From NCBI RefSeq assembly GCF_018617385.1, contig NZ_JACSKA010000005.1, positions 62,001 to 126,000 on the forward strand: DNA of 64,000 bases. The letters run 5' to 3'. Position 1 is the stretch's first letter; every line of letters begins with the position of its first letter. Under the pieces are notes generated by a model, which was given only the letters and a program-made list of their open reading frames with translations, searched no databases and was not told where the DNA came from. Shown here in pieces: positions 50,447 to 61,845 of this stretch. A program made the position numbers and the translations under genes. This DNA is from Exiguobacterium sp018617385 (GTDB lineage: Bacteria; Bacillota; Bacilli; Exiguobacteriales; Exiguobacteriaceae).

Positions 50447-53400
50447 GTATTCACCCGATTCAAGCAACCGCTCGTCTGCAAGACAGATATATGGATTACT
50501 TGACTTCTTACTTTAAAATCAACGATGCCGACCTTAATCAGCAATTTATTGACGGGTTAAGACACGACAAACAGTTTTTAAAAGGACCTTATCTTGAAGC
50601 AACTCTCCCTTACAAGCCAGGTCGGAAAATTACTGACTTAGTAGATGATGGGACCGTCCACCCTGACATTACCCGCTTCCTACCAGGTGAGGACAACTTT
50701 CGTCTATATCTCCATCAAGAACGAGCGATTCGAACCGCAAAAAATGGGCAGTCTTTTGTCGTTGCGACCGGAACCGGGTCTGGTAAAACAGAAAGTTTTA
50801 TTCTTCCGATTTTCAACCACCTTCTAACACAACCTGACAACGGTCAGTTAAACGATGGTGTGAGAGCCTTATTACTCTATCCGATGAACGCTCTTGCTAA
50901 CGATCAACTCGACCGCCTACGTGAATTGTTAAAGGACACTCCAGACATCACGTTCGGTCGATTTACTGGAGAGACAATCGAGAAGACACAAGATGCTCGG
51001 AAATCATTTTATAGTCAGCATGGCAAAAATCCGTTGCCGAACGAACGATTGTCTCGGGAAGAAATCCGTCGCAATCCGCCACATATCTTGTTAACGAACT
51101 ATGCCATGCTTGAGTATTTGATGATGCGTCCTGAAGATAACACTTTATTTTCCGGGCACTATCGAGATCATTGGCGCTTTGTTGTACTCGATGAAGCCCA
51201 TACGTATGATGGCGCGACCGGGGCGGAAGTCGCGATGTTGCTTCGACGGCTCCGGACCGAGGTCGAACAACAAACACCTCTTCAATTCATCGCTACGTCG
51301 GCTACACTCGGCTCTTCTGAACAAGCTAAACGAGATGTGATGTCATTTGCTGAAAAGTTGTTTGGTCAGCCTTTCAGTTTAGAGTCGGGTCAGCTTATTA
51401 CCTCCGAGCGCATTGATTATGATGAATTATACGCAGCGGTCGAGCTGCCTGACCCGACCGTTTATACCTACTTGAAACGTTGTTATGAACAGGATGAGTC
51501 TCCTGACATCACCGAGTACAACTATTTAAACTCATATGAAGGTTCTCCTAAATCGCTCATCTACGAATTATTAGCACATGATCGACGGTTACATCGTTTA
51601 CGAAAACACTTGAGCGATGTGCACTTACTCTCTGATTTGGCCAATGACATCTTCCCCGGTGAGTCCGATGAGCAGGCGCTTGAGTATTTGATTCAATTGA
51701 TTGACGTGGCTACGTTAGTGAAGGATGATACTCGTCCGAAGTTACTTCCGGCTAAGTATCATACGTTCTTCCGCGCGTTAGAAGGGGCATATTTAGAGTT
51801 CTACCCAACAAGAAAGTTGCATTTGTTCCCAAAACAACAGTCTGAAGACGGCCATCCGATTTATGAAATTGGTGTTTGTCGACGGTGCGGAGAAATACAT
51901 GGTTACGGTCACTCGCCTCATGTCGGCCACATTCATTCAATGAGCAGTGATGGCGATGCCCCGAACGTATTGTTCCGCCTTTCTACAGATGAAAAAATAA
52001 TCACTTCGGATTTAGAGGACGAAGAAGAGACGAAGGTGTCTGTCAAAGAATGGTGCCCTAGTTGCGGAGCTACTAGATTTCCAGGAGAACAACATGAACC
52101 TTGTGCCTGCCATGTATCCTTACAAAAAATTCAGACCCTCAATCTACAAGAAGAAAAACCAATCTGCTTATCTTGCGGTCTTACCTCTCTTCGAACCGAT
52201 GCGATTCGACCCTTTTATACCGGGGCAGATGGTGTGACTTCCGCTTTGGCTGCTCAACTGTATCAAGAATTGGTGATTGGCAATCCGAAACGTCAAGAAA
52301 ATCAAAAGCAGATAACAGATAGCTGGTTTGATGACGAAGAAGCAGAGACTACAGAAGAACTACCCGCGTACGAAAAACAGAACTTAATCGTCTTTTCGGA
52401 TTCCAGACAAGATGCTGCTTTCTTTGCGCCGTTTTTAGATCGCACGTACCGAAATTACTTATGGCGCTCTTACTTTTGGCGTGCCATCGAAAATCGTGAA
52501 GGACTGATTTCGATTGAAGAGTGGAAAAATATCGTTATCAATCTTCCAGGTTCTCGTTCAATTCATCGGTTTGATGAACTAGACGTTGAACAAGAAGTAA
52601 AGTTACGTCTATTCCGAGAATTCATTTTAAGTGACGATGACTTTTCTCTCGAAAATCTTGGCATGATCGGATTTGAATTATCTCTTCCACCTAACAAAAA
52701 AGCCAAACTAGAAGAGCTAATCAGTAAAAACTTTCAAATTAAACACGAACACGCCTGGGCCTTCTTAATGACTGTTTTTTATTACTTGCGCTTGCAGGCC
52801 ATCGTGAGTATCTCTAAAGATTTGAATCGTAAGCATCTCATTCTTGCCCCTAAACAATATGAATATGGAATTGTAGCGACAGGCGGACATCCTACCAATT
52901 ATGTAAAAAACTTTGTCCCCGAACGAACAAATGTCTTTCTACAATTGTTTGAACGCTACTACACAAAATATGAAGTTCCCTATTCTACCGAAGACATAAA
53001 GGGCAACCTAAATGACTTATTCACCAGACTATTAACGCACCCGTCATCTCCGCTAAATGATTTGTTTGATCACCTGCCGCCTGAACAAAATCGTTCGGAG
53101 CTCTGGACGCTACAAGCCTCACACTTCAAAGCGTATCGACCTCAAACGGTGTATGAATGCTCGCTTTGTAAAACGGTTCATACGCATGATGCAGGGATTT
53201 GTAAGACGCGTAACTGTGACGGTCAGTTAAACGAAGTGCGCGTGGAACAGCTAGAACGTGGGCAACATTATCGGGAGATGTATCGCGACTTACTTCCGAT
53301 TGATATGGTAGTAAAAGAGCATACGGCCCAACTTTCCAACCGACTGGGCCAACAATACCAAAATGAGTTTATTCGTCGTGAAATCAATGTACTGTCCTGT

Positions 53401-55104
53401 TCGACGACGTTTGAGATGGGCATCGACGTCGGAAGTTTAGAGTCCGTGTTTATGCGAAACGTTCCGCCGAAAACAAGTAACTATATTCAACGGGCCGGGC
53501 GGGCCGGACGAAGTTCTTCCGCCGCTGCGTTCGCATTAACGTTCGCCCAGAAAAAATCACATGACCTCACTTACTTCGAAAACCCGAAGGACATGATTGC
53601 GGGTAACGTCAAAGCACCAATCTTCTCATTAGAAAATGAAAAAATCATTCGCCGTCATATTCACGCTACTGCGTTAGCTCTATTCTTTAAAGAACGTCGT
53701 GAATTTTATGGCAACTGTCAGACGTTTTATCGCTTTAACGAGTCTTCTGAGAAAGGACCTGAACAGTTCATTCAATGGTTGGACTCACATCCAGCTCACT
53801 TAAAGCAACAACTTTTCTCAATCGTCCCGAGTACACTCTATTCGATTTTTGGATTGGACGATTGGCGATGGATTGAAGTAGTAAAAAATGAGGATGAAGC
53901 GTTTTATACTGCGATTGTCCAATATGAAACGGATATAAAGAGTTTGATGGATATCTATGATGAGAAATCAAAAGAATATGGACGAAATGATAGCTATTCG
54001 AGCATGATTAATACGTTGAAGACAGACTCTTTAATAGGCTATTTATCAACTAAAGGATTCTTACCGAAGTACGGCTTCCCAGTCGATACGGTCGAAATGA
54101 AGCTAATGGACAAATCAAATCGCTCTAACTTGAGACTTCAACGGGATTTAAAATTAGCCGTATCGGAATATGCGCCTGGCAGTAAATTAGTCGCGAACGG
54201 CATGTTAATTGAATCAACCGGTTTAAAACTAATTGACGGAAAACAATTGCCGCTTCACCACTACACTTACTGTAAAAACTGTAACAAGTACACGTATGTT
54301 GGAAAGTATGGCGTCAATGACGAAACCGAAATTCCTTGTGACAAATGCATGGATCCTTTACGAGTGAAATACTATGCGATTCCGAAGTTCGGCTTCTATG
54401 GAAAAGCGAAAGAATTGAGCACGGAACGCCGGCCAGACAAAGCGTATGGATCACGTGTCTTTTTCGCAGATCACACTGAGGAATCAATCCAGCCTTTACA
54501 CGTCGAAGGCAATGGCTACGAACTAGATTATCTATACTCTCACTATGGGAACCTATCCATCGTCAATGACAACAAAGGACAGCAATACTTTGTGTGCGAA
54601 TCATGCGGATCACATGTGGATCATAAACGTCCTCATACGTCTCCATTAGGACATAAGTGCTCTTCTAAAAAGCGACTCACTGTTCGAAATGCTCCGATCT
54701 CATTAGGGCATCAATTTACGACGGACATTTTACGGATGAGCTTCAACTTCAATAACGGTAGCTTTCTATATGAATCAAACCAAGCCCATTCTCTCTTGTA
54801 CGCATTGATTCGCTCAGCGAGTTATGTGCTTCAAATTAGTGAAGATAGTTTAGGTGGCGTCATTCATTACGTGTCTGCCACGGGTACGTATGATTTGATT
54901 CTATACGATGATGTTCCAGGTGGTGCCGGCTTCGTTCGTGCTGTCAGTGAACGATTGCCTGAAATTATGGAACACGTCAAAAACAGTATTCAACATTGTA
55001 CGTGTGATGCAGATACAAGTTGTTATACTTGCTTGCGATCATATCGTAACCAGTACTTGCACGATCAGTTAAAACGACATTATGTCATGGATTTGTTCGC
55101 ATGA
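50443..55104 (+). CDS. DEAH-box helicase with C-terminal DUF1998 domain, candidate DruE
   Basis: 1553 residues. Q-motif region YLHQERAI, Walker A VVATGTGSGKTE (106-117), DEAH box VVLDEAHTYDGA (about 250), motif III TSATLGS. A cysteine-rich insertion follows (VCRRCGE, WCPSCGA, CLSCGL; about 485-590). Motifs V-VI are FEMGIDVGS and QRAGRAGRSS (about 988-1022). The C-terminal DUF1998/MZB domain includes DDVPGGAGFVRAV and the four-cysteine CTCDADTSCYTCLRSYRN. This is the YprA/MrfA/DruE superfamily. Start behind GGGAGGACAAAACGCT. Confidence 0.85.
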   Translation: MSIHPIQATARLQDRYMDYLTSYFKINDADLNQQFIDGLRHDKQFLKGPYLEATLPYKPGRKITDLVDDGTVHPDITRFLPGEDNFRLYLHQERAIRTAKNGQSFVVATGTGSGKTESFILPIFNHLLTQPDNGQLNDGVRALLLYPMNALANDQLDRLRELLKDTPDITFGRFTGETIEKTQDARKSFYSQHGKNPLPNERLSREEIRRNPPHILLTNYAMLEYLMMRPEDNTLFSGHYRDHWRFVVLDEAHTYDGATGAEVAMLLRRLRTEVEQQTPLQFIATSATLGSSEQAKRDVMSFAEKLFGQPFSLESGQLITSERIDYDELYAAVELPDPTVYTYLKRCYEQDESPDITEYNYLNSYEGSPKSLIYELLAHDRRLHRLRKHLSDVHLLSDLANDIFPGESDEQALEYLIQLIDVATLVKDDTRPKLLPAKYHTFFRALEGAYLEFYPTRKLHLFPKQQSEDGHPIYEIGVCRRCGEIHGYGHSPHVGHIHSMSSDGDAPNVLFRLSTDEKIITSDLEDEEETKVSVKEWCPSCGATRFPGEQHEPCACHVSLQKIQTLNLQEEKPICLSCGLTSLRTDAIRPFYTGADGVTSALAAQLYQELVIGNPKRQENQKQITDSWFDDEEAETTEELPAYEKQNLIVFSDSRQDAAFFAPFLDRTYRNYLWRSYFWRAIENREGLISIEEWKNIVINLPGSRSIHRFDELDVEQEVKLRLFREFILSDDDFSLENLGMIGFELSLPPNKKAKLEELISKNFQIKHEHAWAFLMTVFYYLRLQAIVSISKDLNRKHLILAPKQYEYGIVATGGHPTNYVKNFVPERTNVFLQLFERYYTKYEVPYSTEDIKGNLNDLFTRLLTHPSSPLNDLFDHLPPEQNRSELWTLQASHFKAYRPQTVYECSLCKTVHTHDAGICKTRNCDGQLNEVRVEQLERGQHYREMYRDLLPIDMVVKEHTAQLSNRLGQQYQNEFIRREINVLSCSTTFEMGIDVGSLESVFMRNVPPKTSNYIQRAGRAGRSSSAAAFALTFAQKKSHDLTYFENPKDMIAGNVKAPIFSLENEKIIRRHIHATALALFFKERREFYGNCQTFYRFNESSEKGPEQFIQWLDSHPAHLKQQLFSIVPSTLYSIFGLDDWRWIEVVKNEDEAFYTAIVQYETDIKSLMDIYDEKSKEYGRNDSYSSMINTLKTDSLIGYLSTKGFLPKYGFPVDTVEMKLMDKSNRSNLRLQRDLKLAVSEYAPGSKLVANGMLIESTGLKLIDGKQLPLHHYTYCKNCNKYTYVGKYGVNDETEIPCDKCMDPLRVKYYAIPKFGFYGKAKELSTERRPDKAYGSRVFFADHTEESIQPLHVEGNGYELDYLYSHYGNLSIVNDNKGQQYFVCESCGSHVDHKRPHTSPLGHKCSSKKRLTVRNAPISLGHQFTTDILRMSFNFNNGSFLYESNQAHSLLYALIRSASYVLQISEDSLGGVIHYVSATGTYDLILYDDVPGGAGFVRAVSERLPEIMEHVKNSIQHCTCDADTSCYTCLRSYRNQYLHDQLKRHYVMDLFA

Positions 55105-55105
55105 A

Positions 55106-55144
55106 AAAATGGTGTGTCTGCTTGTATGCGGACACACCATTTTG
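55106..55144. terminator. bidirectional terminator
   Basis: AAAATGGTGTGTC pairs with GACACACCATTTT, with the DUF1998 helicase on one side and the hsdR remnant on the other. Confidence 0.8.
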
Positions 55145-55159
55145 CGTTCTGTAAGAACA

Positions 55160-56410
55160 TCACTTCAATTCTTGCCCGAGCGGAATGACGACTTCGTCTA
55201 ATAACATTCGCCATTGTCGCTTCAGTCCAGGTCCATATTTCAATTTTATCGCACCTGGATTCGCTTCTTTATATTTTTCAAAATTATTGCTGCTGATGAT
55301 ACGACCGATGTGTGGAATCGGGTCGGCCCCAATATGATATTGAACGGCAGAAGCATACAACTCAGCTTCCTCCACAAACCAAGTCGCAGCAAAATCAGAA
55401 ATGGCTTGATCATAAGAACGTGTGAAGAAACGACGTTTGACCGCAAAGATATTTTCTTCTTGAAGTTCTCCACCGTCAATCGCATTCAAAATTGAGCGAT
55501 ACACATCTTTAACCACTGCTGGTTTGTTCATTTTTTGCAAGGCTTTCTCGATTTCAGAGCGGATATCTTGGTCGTTGGCAGAGTAATCTCCAAGTAATTT
55601 ATCAATATACCGTGAATCGACATCATAAAGAATCGCTGAATTCTCACCATAAAATTCAAGTTCAGAATAATCAGGGACTTCCGTTTCGTACTCTGAAGGT
55701 TCTTCTGCGATTAATGAACCTTTAATCGTATTGTAGATAGCCGTATACTCTTCCAAAGTCTTGACCTTGTCAGGCAATGCGTTCGACTTTTCCATATCAT
55801 CATTATAGTCATCATATGTGACAAGTGCACCAAAGGCATTGTTTAACTCTTGATACGCTTTGACAAACTCAATTTTATCCTCAATCGGCGAATGCTCATC
55901 GATATCGTCCGGATTTGAGGAAATCGCACATAATGCCTTATGCGCTTTCTTGAATCGCTTCTTCGACTCCTCATAAGTTGGATAAACGAGGCTCGAATCA
56001 TCATTCTCGTTTGAATAGAGGCGGGTCGCATCCTGGACGTTCTTCTCCATGAGCGCCGGCTTGCGGAACGTGACGATCAATCCTTTCGTCTTGCCTGGGA
56101 AAGTTCGGTTCGTTCGGGAGAACGCCTGGATTAGGTTCGCATAGCTCAGGTTTCGGTCGACGAATAGCGTTTGGATGGTCGGCGCATCGAATCCGGTGAG
56201 CAGTCGGTCGACGACGATGACGAGGTCAATCTGATTCCCAAACTCCTTGAACTCGTCCTTCTTGCGCGCGAGACGGTTGTTGATGTCCCCGTTGTAGCGC
56301 TCGATGTCCTCGATCGACCATGCCGTCCCGTAATATGCGTTATAGTCGCGGATGACCTGTCTCATTTCGTCTTCGACCTGCTTCGAGTTGTCCTCTATTT
56401 TACTAACCAA
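55160..56410 (-). pseudogene. hsdR: type I restriction enzyme R subunit, 3' remnant
   Basis: 416 residues that correspond only to the end of helicase domain 2 and the C-terminal assembly domain of HsdR. VVDRLLTGFDAPTIQTLFVDRN and LIQAFSRTNRTFPGKTKG are helicase motifs V and VI. The nuclease domain and Walker A/DEAD motifs, about 600 residues, are gone. The first codons (TTG GTT AGT AAA) belong to unrelated AT-rich DNA. No hsdM or hsdS is present. It is the debris of a lost restriction system at the island's right end. Confidence 0.85.
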
Positions 56411-56453
56411 AAAATGATATACATGATCGTCTTAGTATGCATTTGCTACTTAC

Positions 56454-56503
56454 CATGATTTTTCAATCGTAACGTATGTAATGTTACGAACAAAAAAATC
56501 ATG
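56454..56503. repeat. 50-bp imperfect palindrome at the hsdR truncation
   Basis: Outer arms CATGATTTTT / AAAAATCATG and inner arms TCGTAAC / GTTACGA are perfectly complementary, with short unpaired bases between them and a nine-base loop. It lies between the broken hsdR and the groEL terminator. It could be a hairpin end of a mobile element, an operator, or a transcription barrier. Confidence 0.7.
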
Positions 56504-56541
56504 TTATAACTTACCCTCCTAACAATTATTTTGAACTATAC

Positions 56542-56578
56542 AAAAAAACCACCCACCAGCTTTCGCTGATGAATGGTT
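56542..56578 (-). terminator. groESL terminator
   Basis: On the minus strand AACCATTCATCAGC pairs (with G-T wobbles) with GCTGGTGGGTGGTT around a GAAA loop, followed by seven T. Confidence 0.85.
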
Positions 56579-56596
56579 CCTGTGAAGGCGTATGAC

Positions 56597-58231
<1,635 letters not shown>

Positions 58232-58270
58232 CGTTCATTTCCCCCTTAAAAAGTTTTTGAATAATGGTGC

Positions 58271-58555
58271 TTAGCCTACGATTGCGAGAATGTCGCTCTC
58301 GCGAACGATTAAGTACTCTTTTCCATCATGCTTCACTTCGGTACCTGCGTACTTCGAGTAGATGACCAAATCATTTTCTTTCACGTCGAGATCGATCCGC
58401 TTGCCTTCGTCCGTCACACGGCCTGTACCGACTGCGACGACTTTTCCTTGTTGCGGCTTTTCTTTCGCCGTATCAGGAAGCACGATGCCCCCGATCGTCT
58501 TTTCTTCTTTCTCAACGACTTCAATGATGACACGATCGCCTAGTGGTTTTAACAT
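58271..58555 (-). CDS. groES: co-chaperonin GroES
   Basis: 94 residues, the standard length. MLKPLGDRVIIEVVEKEEKTIGGIVLPDTAKEKPQQG contains the mobile loop that docks on GroEL (GGIVLPDTA). It caps the folding cage. Ribosome site GGAGGAGGGTTTTTCC region upstream. First gene of the groESL operon under HrcA/CIRCE control. Confidence 0.99.
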   Translation of the reverse strand: MLKPLGDRVIIEVVEKEEKTIGGIVLPDTAKEKPQQGKVVAVGTGRVTDEGKRIDLDVKENDLVIYSKYAGTEVKHDGKEYLIVRESDILAIVG

Positions 58556-58604
58556 GGAAAAACCCTCCTCCGAATATGAATGATGTAATGTGTATCGTAA
58601 GGTT

Positions 58605-58631
58605 TTAGCACTCAGTTAAAAGGAGTGCTAA
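58605..58631. promoter_or_regulatory. CIRCE operator (HrcA binding site)
   Basis: TTAGCACTC-N9-GAGTGCTAA is a perfect CIRCE element. HrcA binds it to repress groESL until heat or folding stress. It overlaps the start of the groES transcript. Confidence 0.98.
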
Positions 58632-58639
58632 CACTGATT

Positions 58640-58668
58640 AGTGTAGTATGTGTCGATAAAAAAATCAA
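58640..58668 (-). promoter_or_regulatory. groESL sigma-A promoter
   Basis: On the minus strand TTGATT and TACACT are separated by 17 bases, directly upstream of the CIRCE element. Confidence 0.75.
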
Positions 58669-58768
58669 GGGGGATACATTAAAAAATGCTCTTACTCGCG
58701 GTCAAGAGAACTTATTTGTTACAATGAGAAAAAGGTAGGTTCACTCTTATGATTAAGGACGTGTTGAA

Positions 58769-59464
58769 TTGGCTACACTAAACTCAAACCAATCGATAAA
58801 TACCCGTTTTTCGATGGCGCCTAACATTCGTCTCCGGCACCTCACCCCGATTTTACTATATGCGTTCGTCCAACTGTTCCCGCTCGTCATTAGTGAAGTA
58901 CGGCCGGAATGGTTGACGGAAACGTTCGTCGGGCTCTGGCTCGCCATCGGATTCGGTGTGACGATTGTTCTGTCAATCTTGCTCATCTGGCCGGACTTGA
59001 AACAATACAAAGCCCAAGGTATCCAGTCGAACTTGAACGACACGGTCAAATGGATCGGGCTCGGGATTTTGATGCAATACGGGCTCGTCATCGTGGCGAA
59101 CTTGATTGAGACGGCCATCTCTGGTGAACTCGTCGAGTCGATGAACACACAAAATATTGCCGAGATGGTGGAAGTCATTCCACTCATGATTTTGCCGGTC
59201 GTCTTGCTCGGACCGATCATCGAAGAGATTCTCTTCCGTCATATTTTGTTCGGGAACTTGAACGCACGCTTCGGTTTCTGGATCGCCTTTGGTGTCAGTT
59301 CGATCCTATTCGCACTCATCCACCAAGACAATCGCTTCCTCGTCTATATCGCGATGAGTTTCGCGTTCTCGTACGCGTATGCGAAGACAAGACGATTGAT
59401 CGTTCCAATCGCCATCCACGCGTTCAACAACGCGCTCGTGATGCTCGTACTATTTTTAATGTAG
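58769..59464 (+). CDS. ydiL: CPBP family intramembrane protease, YdiL-like
   Basis: 231 residues, about six to seven TMs. The CPBP/Abi catalytic motifs are intact: EEILFRH (E152, E153, R157), FALIHQDN (H185) and AIHAFNN near 215. Family members cleave prenylated or membrane substrates, or act in bacteriocin self-protection. The position divergent from groES, with a YdiK-like gene next, is the Bacillus subtilis ydiK-ydiL-groES-groEL neighbourhood. TTG start behind AAGGACGTG; a downstream ATG has no ribosome site. Confidence 0.85.
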   Translation: MATLNSNQSINTRFSMAPNIRLRHLTPILLYAFVQLFPLVISEVRPEWLTETFVGLWLAIGFGVTIVLSILLIWPDLKQYKAQGIQSNLNDTVKWIGLGILMQYGLVIVANLIETAISGELVESMNTQNIAEMVEVIPLMILPVVLLGPIIEEILFRHILFGNLNARFGFWIAFGVSSILFALIHQDNRFLVYIAMSFAFSYAYAKTRRLIVPIAIHAFNNALVMLVLFLM

Positions 59465-59480
59465 AAATGAGGTGGCAGTT

Positions 59481-59690
59481 ATGCCGCGACAATTAAAAGT
59501 GATGATGCTCTTCAGTCTCTCGTTCGGTGTGTTGTTCACCGTCCTCGCGTACTTCTCGGTACAAGAGTACGGCTTCAGCTTCTGGACGTACTTTATCATC
59601 GCCGTCGCCGCTTACGACTTTTTCAAAGTGTATCAAATCTTGGCACTCGCCCGAAAAGTCAAAAAAGAAGGCACGGACAAATCCGCATAA
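59481..59690 (+). CDS. ydiK: YdiK-like small membrane protein (DUF4305)
   Basis: 69 residues, two predicted TMs (about 9-27 and 33-52) and a basic tail (ARKVKKEGTDKSA). LFSLSFGVLFTVLAYFSV resembles the DUF4305 opening of YdiK, and the neighbours agree. Start behind GAGGTGGCAGTT, 16 bases after the protease gene. Function unknown. Confidence 0.7.
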   Translation: MPRQLKVMMLFSLSFGVLFTVLAYFSVQEYGFSFWTYFIIAVAAYDFFKVYQILALARKVKKEGTDKSA

Positions 59691-59692
59691 CG

Positions 59693-59724
59693 AAACCCCG
59701 AGTCTTACGAGCTCGGGGTTTTTC
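59693..59724. terminator. rho-independent terminator
   Basis: AAACCCCGAG pairs with CTCGGGGTTT around a nine-base loop, followed by TTC. It separates the ydiK-like gene from the convergent membrane protein gene, whose last codons overlap it. Confidence 0.85.
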
Positions 59725-60106
59725 TTATGGCTGTAACTTTCGATCGATCCTGTATTTCCTCTTGATAGACATTTCGAATGAGCAGTCCACGCAGACCGAA
59801 CACCACACCCAATACGACATATATGGCATCAATCAATGAGATTTGTGGTTCATCCATGAAAAAGATGGCAATAATGAATGCGACCATCAATATATAAATC
59901 GTCAAGTTCATCACCTTTGCATCGACTTGCCTCATGATTCCCTTAGACACCTTTTCCTCAAGCTTTTCAATTTCCTCGTGATAATAAGTAAAGATTGTGG
60001 CCCCTAGACTCATGACTGTAACGCCGAGAAAAACACCATCCCCTAGCGCGAACAAAAAACTAACAATCGAAAAAATCATAAACCCAATCAGTAACTTCTT
60101 ACGCAC
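59705..60106 (-). CDS. hypothetical membrane protein, 133 residues
   Basis: Four predicted TMs (about 4-21, 22-40, 68-86, 92-112) with a charged loop between the pairs (YHEEIEKLEEKVSKGIMRQVDAK). I chose the GTG start because AAGGAGGGATATT lies just upstream; a longer frame would overlap the SgrR-type gene and has no ribosome site. The 2+2 TM arrangement resembles the expanded family elsewhere in the window, but none of its motifs is present. Unknown function. Confidence 0.65.
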   Translation of the reverse strand: MRKKLLIGFMIFSIVSFLFALGDGVFLGVTVMSLGATIFTYYHEEIEKLEEKVSKGIMRQVDAKVMNLTIYILMVAFIIAIFFMDEPQISLIDAIYVVLGVVFGLRGLLIRNVYQEEIQDRSKVTAIRKTPSS

Positions 60107-60117
60107 AATATCCCTCC

Positions 60118-61743
60118 TTATGATGGAATCCATAGTTTCGCAAAATCAAAATAACCGAACAAGTCGACACAGACGTCCTTCAGCTCGACCGGGAACGGAA
60201 TGGTCCGCTCCTCGTTATAGAGCGGGATGAAATACGACTTTTCTTTCAACTCGCGCTCAATCTCGCGGTGCAGCGACAACCAGTCCTCAAACGGCAGGTC
60301 ATCATATTGCCCGACCCGCTCCGCCATCCCCTCTATATAAGGTAATACTTTATGTGGGGGCGAGTACTCGTTCGTCATGAACTGTTCAAACCCGAGCGTG
60401 ATGTTCCGCTCGAATACTTCCCCGTGAACGACCAAGTCGACGTATTCATAATACGTTTTGTCATGAATCGAATCTTTAAAGTTGATGGGTACGAACTCAT
60501 AAGCAATGCCGTGACGCGTCAACATCTCGGCAATCCAGTCGGTCGTATCGTTCGTGAAGTCCGTCTGTTTGATGCGAATCGGTCGGTCGAACGAGACAGG
60601 TGTTCCTTTTGGAATGCGATACGTCTCGCTCATCGAACCGAGAAACCCTCGGTCGTTCGGCGTTCTCCGTTCATTCAACGTCCCGATCTCCGGTCGAATC
60701 TCCGCAATCAAGCGATGCATATAATGCCGCGCCTCTTCATTCGCGAACACACTATTCGGATGACTGTTCAAGATGACAAGCCCGAACCCAGACGGTGTCG
60801 AGATGTGTCCAGTTTCTTTGGAATCCCTTGATGAGATCCGATACGTCGGATCGTATCCGTCCGGCACTTTGATGAACTCGACCCGGTCCAGGAGCGCCCG
60901 CACCCCGAAATAATTCTCGAAGGCGAGAAGAACCGTCTTCTCCTTGTCATGGCGATCCAATTGAAACGGACCCGTCCCGACACTTCCTTTGGCGATACTC
61001 GTATGGATCATCGACAGTTTCGGGATGTACGAATTCCGTCGCCGGTCGAGCGTGACGTCGACGCGATACGTGCCGTTCGATGCGATATGCCGGACGTGCC
61101 GATACATATAGCGATACGCATCTGACTGAACGAGCATGCGCAGACTCTTCGTCACATCTTTACTCGTCATGAGCGACCCGTCATGGAAACGGACCCCTTT
61201 CCGAAGAAACAAGATGAGTGTACTCCCCTGCCATTCGTAATGATGCGCGAGCTCCCCGGTGACCTCCCCGGACGCGTCAATCATGAACAGACGATTGAAG
61301 ACGTTCTGGACGAGGTGGGCGCTATGAATGTCAGCCGCCTCGAGCGGATGTGTCGTCAAAAAGTGCCGACGGCGCGGGATGATGAGCGCATCGCTCGACG
61401 TCTGGACGTAACCGAACTTCTTCTCGAGCTGGCGCATGAACCGCCCTGCCTGTGCCGGCGACCAGTCCCACTCCAGTTGATTCGTCACTGCCTCGACCGA
61501 CTCTTTCTCCATGCGTTCGAGCAACTGTTTTGCCAAATCACGCTCGACGTGTCGTAGCCATTCGAGACGCGTCAAATTTCCCCGTCCGCGTCCACTCGTA
61601 TACGTAAGCCACCCTTCTTCTTGCCAGCGTGCCAAATGACGCTTCGTCTGTTTCGGGCTTAAATGAATGGCTTCCGCCATATCGGAAATCGTGTACGCCC
61701 CATCGCGACACTCTTTCCACAATCGAAATAAATATGCATCCAC
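60118..61743 (-). CDS. SgrR-type transcriptional regulator with solute-binding domain
   Basis: 541 residues. N-terminal SgrR winged helix (about 1-100: DGAYTISDMAEAIHLSPKQTKRHLARWQEEGWLTYTSGRGRGNLTRLEW). From about 150 it is an ABC-type solute-binding protein family 5 domain (HHYEWQGSTLILFLRKGVRFHDGSLMTSKDV), here cytoplasmic and used as a sensor. E. coli SgrR responds to sugar-phosphate stress. Here it is divergent from an MFS transporter, which it probably activates. Start behind AAAGGGGGG. Confidence 0.87.
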   Translation of the reverse strand: MDAYLFRLWKECRDGAYTISDMAEAIHLSPKQTKRHLARWQEEGWLTYTSGRGRGNLTRLEWLRHVERDLAKQLLERMEKESVEAVTNQLEWDWSPAQAGRFMRQLEKKFGYVQTSSDALIIPRRRHFLTTHPLEAADIHSAHLVQNVFNRLFMIDASGEVTGELAHHYEWQGSTLILFLRKGVRFHDGSLMTSKDVTKSLRMLVQSDAYRYMYRHVRHIASNGTYRVDVTLDRRRNSYIPKLSMIHTSIAKGSVGTGPFQLDRHDKEKTVLLAFENYFGVRALLDRVEFIKVPDGYDPTYRISSRDSKETGHISTPSGFGLVILNSHPNSVFANEEARHYMHRLIAEIRPEIGTLNERRTPNDRGFLGSMSETYRIPKGTPVSFDRPIRIKQTDFTNDTTDWIAEMLTRHGIAYEFVPINFKDSIHDKTYYEYVDLVVHGEVFERNITLGFEQFMTNEYSPPHKVLPYIEGMAERVGQYDDLPFEDWLSLHREIERELKEKSYFIPLYNEERTIPFPVELKDVCVDLFGYFDFAKLWIPS

Positions 61744-61845
61744 GTCACATCCCCCCTTTAAAAGTGGACATCATTTCCCCATGTCGTCCATTTTTCAAAT
61801 CCGTTGTCTTGTTTATCATACAGGTACAGAATGGAAGGTGACAAG

